Shown here one piece after another: positions 6,693 to 9,038 of a DNA stretch of 9,038 bases; position 1 is the first letter of the stretch; each line of letters opens with the position of its first letter. Below the pieces are notes generated by a model, which had not been told where the DNA came from, ran no database searches, and worked only from the letters and a program-made list of their open reading frames with translations. Position numbers and translations under genes: made by a program. The stretch is from an uncultured Oscillospiraceae bacterium (lineage in GTDB: Bacteria > Bacillota > Clostridia > Oscillospirales > Oscillospiraceae), in the NCBI GenBank assembly GCA_944385455.1, contig CALWXI010000088.1, positions 1 to 9,038 of the forward strand, in the 5' to 3' direction.

Positions 6693-6745
6693 GGGATTCT
6701 CCTTTGACCGTGCGAAAATTCATAGGCGCGAAGCATTATTTTTTT

Positions 6746-6774
6746 ACTATATACTACCGAAAAAACCATGTCAA
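6746..6774 (-). promoter_or_regulatory. Strong SigA-like promoter of the deacylase-lyase operon
   Basis: On the minus strand a perfect TTGACA (6774-6769) and TATAGT (6751-6746, 5 of 6) are spaced by 17 nt. Predicted transcription start is about 6739, giving a leader of roughly 47 nt to the ATG at 6692. This is the best promoter by consensus in the window and suggests robust expression unless repressed; no clear operator dyad was seen over it. Confidence 0.8.
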
Positions 6775-6795
6775 GCCTCCCCTCGGCCATACCTT

Positions 6796-6842
6796 TTCCG
6801 CCGTCACCCTTCGTCCGCCGGATGCATACCCTGGTGGCGGAA
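6796..6842 (+). promoter_or_regulatory. Long-range dyad that could mask the DUF11 gene's ribosome binding site
   Basis: TTCCGCC (6796-6802) is the exact complement of GGCGGAA (6836-6842), with a further ACC/GGT pairing inside (6807-6809 with 6833-6835). The right arm overlaps the GGAAGGA ribosome binding site (6839-6845) of the plus-strand gene starting at 6856, so the folded leader could limit its translation. It may also be chance in GC-rich sequence. No convincing plus-strand promoter was found in this gap. Confidence 0.25.
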
Positions 6843-6855
6843 GGATGTGATTTTC

Positions 6856-7236
6856 ATGACACTCATCAACCGTCTGGACAACACCGCCAGCGTCACCTAC
6901 AACGGCACTACCGTCAGCAGCAACCCCGTCTCCACCCTGCTGCTTCTGCCCCCCACCGTGGCCAAATCCGTGGACCGGCCCACCGCCTCCATTGGAGACA
7001 CCCTGACCTACACCGTCACCGTTACCAACGTATCCCTGAGCCCCATCAGCAACCTGCCCTTCTCAGACACCATTCCCGAGGGCGCGCTGTATCTCCCGGA
7101 CTCCTTCACCCTCAACGGCAGCCCCGCCACCCCCACGATCACCGGCAGCACCCTCGGCTATACGATCCCCAATATTCCCGCCGCCGGCATTGCCATCCTG
7201 ACGTTTCAGGTGCTGGTTGAAGGCTCCGCCTGTTAA
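6856..7236 (+). CDS. Small DUF11-domain protein
   Basis: A 126-residue protein with one DUF11-type (bacterial conserved repeat) beta-sandwich module. The first 27 residues, NTASVTYNGTTVSSNPV plus neighbours, look like the closing strands of a DUF11 repeat. They are followed by LLLLPPTVAKSV and the classic head GDTLTYTVTVTN at 47-58, then FSDTIPEGALYLPDSF, and GYTIPNIPAAGIAILTFQV near the end. DUF11 modules are usually repeated in long surface proteins; this one has no signal peptide, no LPXTG or membrane anchor, and stops before the closing strands of its second module. The start at 6856 follows GGAAGGA at 10 nt; a longer frame back to 6691 has no binding site and overlaps the divergent promoter. 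Its role is unknown. The abrupt end and the next small frame suggest a frameshift. Confidence 0.75.
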   Translation: MTLINRLDNTASVTYNGTTVSSNPVSTLLLLPPTVAKSVDRPTASIGDTLTYTVTVTNVSLSPISNLPFSDTIPEGALYLPDSFTLNGSPATPTITGSTLGYTIPNIPAAGIAILTFQVLVEGSAC

Positions 7237-7399
7237 CTGCGCCAACCGACGCGTGCCCTGCGGCTCCGGTCGGAACGCGGTGGCGGAGCTGACGCTGTTT
7301 CTTCACAGCGCCACCCGCCTCCGCTTCGGCGGAAAAACCATCTCCAGCAATCCCGTTTTGGTGGAGACCCGCGTCCCCATCCGCTTTTTCCTGCGGTAA
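7217..7399 (+). pseudogene. Out-of-frame DUF11 tail (probable frameshifted continuation)
   Basis: This open frame, shifted by one base relative to the DUF11 gene and overlapping its last 20 nt, encodes RFGGKTISSNPVLVETRVPI near its end. That matches the closing segment of the upstream protein (TYNGTTVSSNPVSTLLLLP) at G-x-T-[VI]-S-S-N-P-V. The only upstream start options are TTG at 7217 and GTG at 7253, neither with a good ribosome binding site. The frame is open back to 7202, so a single-base change between 7202 and 7234 would join it to the DUF11 gene and complete the module (about 181 residues). It could instead be a genuine coupled small gene or a sequencing error. Confidence 0.4.
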
Positions 7400-7421
7400 G
7401 GGCGGTGAAAAGGAGACTCTC

Positions 7422-7634
7422 ATGTTCAAACACATCACGGCGCGCCTGCGCGTCCTGCGCAGCGGCTTGCGTTCATCTGAAAAGGGCGTTCCGGCGCATT
7501 TTTGCGCCGGAACGCCCTTTCGGCGCTCGTGCAGTCGGACCGTCCGCTCGCCAATGTCTCCCGGCAGGCGGTTTTTCTGCCCGTATTGGTTGACGCATGT
7601 AAACCGATCTGTTATAATTGGATTACAGAAGTAG
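7422..7634 (+). CDS. Short ORF with a good ribosome binding site, possibly truncated
   Basis: An ATG at 7422 follows AAAAGGAG at an ideal 6 nt, 22 nt after the stop of the out-of-frame DUF11 tail, so translation probably does begin here. The 70-residue product starts MFKHITARLRVLRSGLRSSE, a basic amphipathic-looking start, but its frame then runs straight through the 18-bp hairpin at 7481-7520 and into the blaI promoter, overlapping its -10. No family is recognised. The likeliest readings are the stub of a third gene of the DUF11 cassette whose remainder was deleted up to the terminator, or a short leader peptide. Only the first 20 or so codons are believable. Confidence 0.25.
   Translation: MFKHITARLRVLRSGLRSSEKGVPAHFCAGTPFRRSCSRTVRSPMSPGRRFFCPYWLTHVNRSVIIGLQK
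7481..7520. terminator. 18-bp perfect hairpin terminator downstream of the DUF11 cassette
   Basis: AAAGGGCGTTCCGGCGCA pairs perfectly with 7503-7520 around a TTTT loop. The stem carries A-rich and T-rich ends (GAAAAGGG ... CCCTTT), as in bidirectional intrinsic terminators, though the plus-strand U-run is short. It separates the DUF11 region from the blaI promoter and is the strongest hairpin in the window. Confidence 0.7.
7521..7589. other. GC-rich gap without recognised gene
   Basis: Between the hairpin and the blaI promoter there is GC-rich sequence with minor dyads (CGGAC-C-GTCCG; GGCAG ... CTGCC around a T-run) and no frame that looks coding. Together with the doubtful small frames before it, the stretch from 7237 to 7653 holds no securely coding sequence. 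Confidence 0.5.
7590..7618 (+). promoter_or_regulatory. SigA-like promoter of the blaI-blaR1 pair
   Basis: TTGACG (7590-7595) and a perfect TATAAT (7613-7618) are spaced by 17 nt. Predicted transcription start is about 7625, leaving a short leader before the ATG at 7654. This placement excludes the longer reading frame that would start within the -10. Confidence 0.85.
7598..7627. promoter_or_regulatory. Candidate BlaI operator half-sites around the -10
   Basis: TGTAA (7598-7602) lies between -35 and -10, and TTACA (7623-7627) lies on the start site, forming an outward inverted pair. BlaI/MecI repressors bind dyads built of TACA/TGTA halves, and autoregulation from such a position is usual. 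The arrangement is not the standard close-set TACA-n-TGTA dyad, so this is a weak candidate. Confidence 0.3.
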
Positions 7635-7653
7635 ACCAATGGAGGTGACATGG

Positions 7654-8037
7654 ATGGCGCATCCACAGGTGACGCTCTCCCCGGGAGAGTGGCGGGTGAT
7701 GGAAGAGCTCTGGCAGCGGCCCTGCACGCTGATGGAGCTGGTGCGGGCGCTGGGTGATTCCGCGGGCTGGGCCAAGAGCACCGTCACCACCATGATCCGC
7801 CGGATGGAGGAAAAGAAGCTGGTGACCCATGAGCAGTCCGGCCGGGCCAAGGTATTTCATCCTGCCGTCAGCCGGGAGGCAGTGGCGGCGGCGGAGACGG
7901 ATTCCCTGCTCCAGCGGGCCTATCACGGCAGCGCGGGACTGCTGATCAACTCTCTGGCCCAGCGGGAGCTGCTGACCCGATCGGACATCGAGGCCTTGTA
8001 CGACGTGCTGCGCAAAGCGGAGGAGGATGCCATATGA
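7654..8037 (+). CDS. blaI: BlaI/MecI/CopY-family transcriptional repressor
   Basis: Winged-helix repressor of 127 residues, the family's usual size. The N-terminal DNA-binding part (about residues 7-72) shows the family pattern LSPGEWRVMEELW, a recognition-helix region WAKSTVTTMIRRMEEKKLV, and a wing (HEQSGRAKVFHP). The C-terminal helices (SLLQRAYHGSAGLLINSLAQ ... LYDVLRKAEED) are the dimer domain that is cut by the partner protease. The start is ATG 7654 because GGAGGTGA (7641-7648) is correctly placed for it; ATG 7639 lies too close to the transcription start and has no binding site. Its stop overlaps the start of the M56 protease gene (ATGA), the classic blaI-blaR1 coupling. The regulated targets are unknown; no beta-lactamase gene is visible, so the symbol denotes family rather than a proven resistance role. 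Confidence 0.92.
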   Translation: MAHPQVTLSPGEWRVMEELWQRPCTLMELVRALGDSAGWAKSTVTTMIRRMEEKKLVTHEQSGRAKVFHPAVSREAVAAAETDSLLQRAYHGSAGLLINSLAQRELLTRSDIEALYDVLRKAEEDAI

Positions 8038-9038
8038 GAGTGGTCCTGATCACGTCCACGCTGCTGATCCTGATATTGATTCTGCTGCGGCATCTGCTCC
8101 GGGGCCGCATCAGCCTGCGGCTGCAGTATGCTCTGTGGCTGCTGGCGGCACTGCGGCTGCTGGTGCCCGTGCAGATCGGCAGCAGCGCCCTGAGCGCATT
8201 GCATCTGGCCCAGCAGGTGGAACAGCGGGTGGAGCTGGCTGCGGCGGAAATGACCGCCACGGCGGAGCCCGCAGGAGAAACGCCGGATACCAATCTTCCG
8301 GCAGCCGCCCCCGTCTCCCCCGTCCCCGGAGCCACGCCGGACCAGACGGCGCCAGACCTGCCGCCAGCCGTCGCCGCGCGGGACGGCGGCCACTGGCTCC
8401 AATCTGTATGGCTGCTGGGCGCGCTGGCCATGGCGGGGTGGTTCCTCGCGGTGAACCTCCGGTTCCGGCGCCGGGCCGCCGCCGGAGCGGAGCGGCTGGA
8501 AGCGGACTGCCCCATCCCGGTATATGTGTCGGCGTCGGTGCCCTCCCCCTGTCTGGTGGGTCTGCTGCGCCAGCGGATCTACGTGACCCCCGCTTCCGCA
8601 GCGGACCCCCGCCGGCTGCGCCACGTTCTGGCCCATGAGCTGACCCACCGCCGCCATGGAGACACCTGGTGGTCGGCGGTGCGGGCGGCATGCCTGTGCC
8701 TGTACTGGTTCGACCCCCTGGTATGGTGGGCGGCGGTGCTGTCCCGGCAGGACTGCGAGCTGGCCTGCGACGAGGGCGCCATCCGCCGCCTGGGAGAATC
8801 CGAGCGGCTGGCCTACGGCCGGACCCTGGTGGATCTGGTGGCCGGAGGACCCTCTCCCGCCGGCCTTCTGCAGACCGCCACCACCATGCACAGCAGCCAA
8901 AGCGGGCTGAGAGAGCGCATTGCCCTGATCGTGAAGCGCCCCCGGACGCTGGCCGTCACGGCGCTGTGCCTGCTGACGGCGGTGGCGCTTCTGGCCGCCA
9001 GCACCTTTACCGGCGCGCCCCAGGCGGACGGGGACACC
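8034..9038 (+). CDS. blaR1: BlaR1/MecR1-like M56 metalloprotease sensor (3' end cut by window edge)
   Basis: Membrane sensor-protease that relieves repression by the adjacent BlaI-type protein. The frame is open from ATG 8034 to the window end, 335 codons. Seen: N-terminal helices at about residues 3-18 and 34-48, a long loop of about 70 residues rich in A, P and T, a third helix near 126-140, then the M56 protease region. That region has HELTHRRHGD at 201-210 (H201, E202, H205 of HExxH) and CELACDE at 241-247, with E242 as the likely third zinc ligand. WFDPLVWW replaces the usual W-x-NP-[FL]-x-W. A fourth helix lies at about 305-322. The extracellular sensor that would follow is outside the window, so the signal (beta-lactam or other) cannot be judged. 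Translationally coupled to blaI through the 4-nt overlap. Confidence 0.92.
   Translation, partial: MRVVLITSTLLILILILLRHLLRGRISLRLQYALWLLAALRLLVPVQIGSSALSALHLAQQVEQRVELAAAEMTATAEPAGETPDTNLPAAAPVSPVPGATPDQTAPDLPPAVAARDGGHWLQSVWLLGALAMAGWFLAVNLRFRRRAAAGAERLEADCPIPVYVSASVPSPCLVGLLRQRIYVTPASAADPRRLRHVLAHELTHRRHGDTWWSAVRAACLCLYWFDPLVWWAAVLSRQDCELACDEGAIRRLGESERLAYGRTLVDLVAGGPSPAGLLQTATTMHSSQSGLRERIALIVKRPRTLAVTALCLLTAVALLAASTFTGAPQADGDT

Noticed and set aside
4548..6707. Plus-strand open frame of 719 codons spanning both the PLP enzyme and deacylase genes
   Set aside because: Striking in length, but it covers two real genes and their junction, begins inside the terminator stem, and has shadow-type composition (Gly, His, Val, Ala, Asp). 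A conserved antisense protein of this kind is not known to me.
6704..6755. Possible plus-strand promoter (TTGACC and TATACT) for the DUF11 gene
   Set aside because: The hexamers are far outside workable spacing and overlap the ribosome binding site and -10 of the divergent operon; no acceptable pair was found.
7923..8900. Minus-strand open frame of 325 codons opposite blaI and blaR1
   Set aside because: Composition dominated by Gln, Gly, Arg and His; the plus-strand pair has the catalytic motifs and the typical 4-nt overlap.
1..9038. CRISPR array, tRNA or rRNA gene, insertion sequence, integrase or attachment site
   Set aside because: Looked for repeats with regular spacing, cloverleaf-like segments, transposase motifs and direct-repeat boundaries; none was seen.

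Overview
The window looks like a chromosomal segment of a GC-rich, low-oxygen Firmicute, most likely a gut clostridium of the Oscillospiraceae/Ruminococcaceae type. This rests on the strong G/C preference at third codon positions, AGGAGG-type ribosome binding sites before nearly every gene, SigA-like promoters (TTGACA/TATAAT with 17-18 nt spacers) in AT-rich gaps, a BlaI/BlaR1 pair and a small DUF11 protein. The taxonomic call is inference; no rRNA or marker gene is present.

Layout, left to right. (1) 1-3423, minus strand: a peptide-type ABC import operon transcribed from about 3481 leftward. Its order is lipoprotein substrate-binding protein, an intercistronic hairpin, a DppB-like permease, then a DppC-like permease that runs off the left edge. 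The ATPase genes are presumably further left. (2) 3424-3716: a divergent AT-rich control region with one good promoter facing each way and several small dyads. (3) 3717-4499, plus strand: a creatininase-family amidohydrolase. (4) 4518-4551: a 15-bp perfect hairpin shared as terminator by two converging units. (5) 4569-6692, minus strand: a two-gene operon with a strong promoter at 6746-6774. It encodes an M14-type succinylglutamate desuccinylase/aspartoacylase-like zinc deacylase, then a PLP enzyme of the cystathionine gamma-lyase/methionine gamma-lyase family. (6) 6856-7520, plus strand: a short DUF11 protein, a second small frame carrying the missing end of a DUF11 module (probable frameshift or decayed gene), a short well-initiated ORF that runs into an 18-bp hairpin, and GC-rich sequence with no clear gene. 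(7) 7590-9038, plus strand: a TTGACG-17-TATAAT promoter, a BlaI/MecI-type repressor and an overlapping BlaR1/MecR1-type M56 metalloprotease that runs off the right edge.

How the genes may work together (inference). Regions 1-5 read as an import-and-degrade locus for small amide-bonded compounds: a binding-protein transporter for peptide-like solutes, an amidohydrolase, an N-acyl amino acid deacylase, and a PLP lyase that could split the released (probably sulfur-containing) amino acid. The deacylase-lyase pairing is the most interesting part because the same two steps would break down N-acetyl-cysteine S-conjugates (mercapturates). Regions 6 and 7 look unrelated to that pathway. No CRISPR array, tRNA, rRNA, insertion sequence or integrase was seen.
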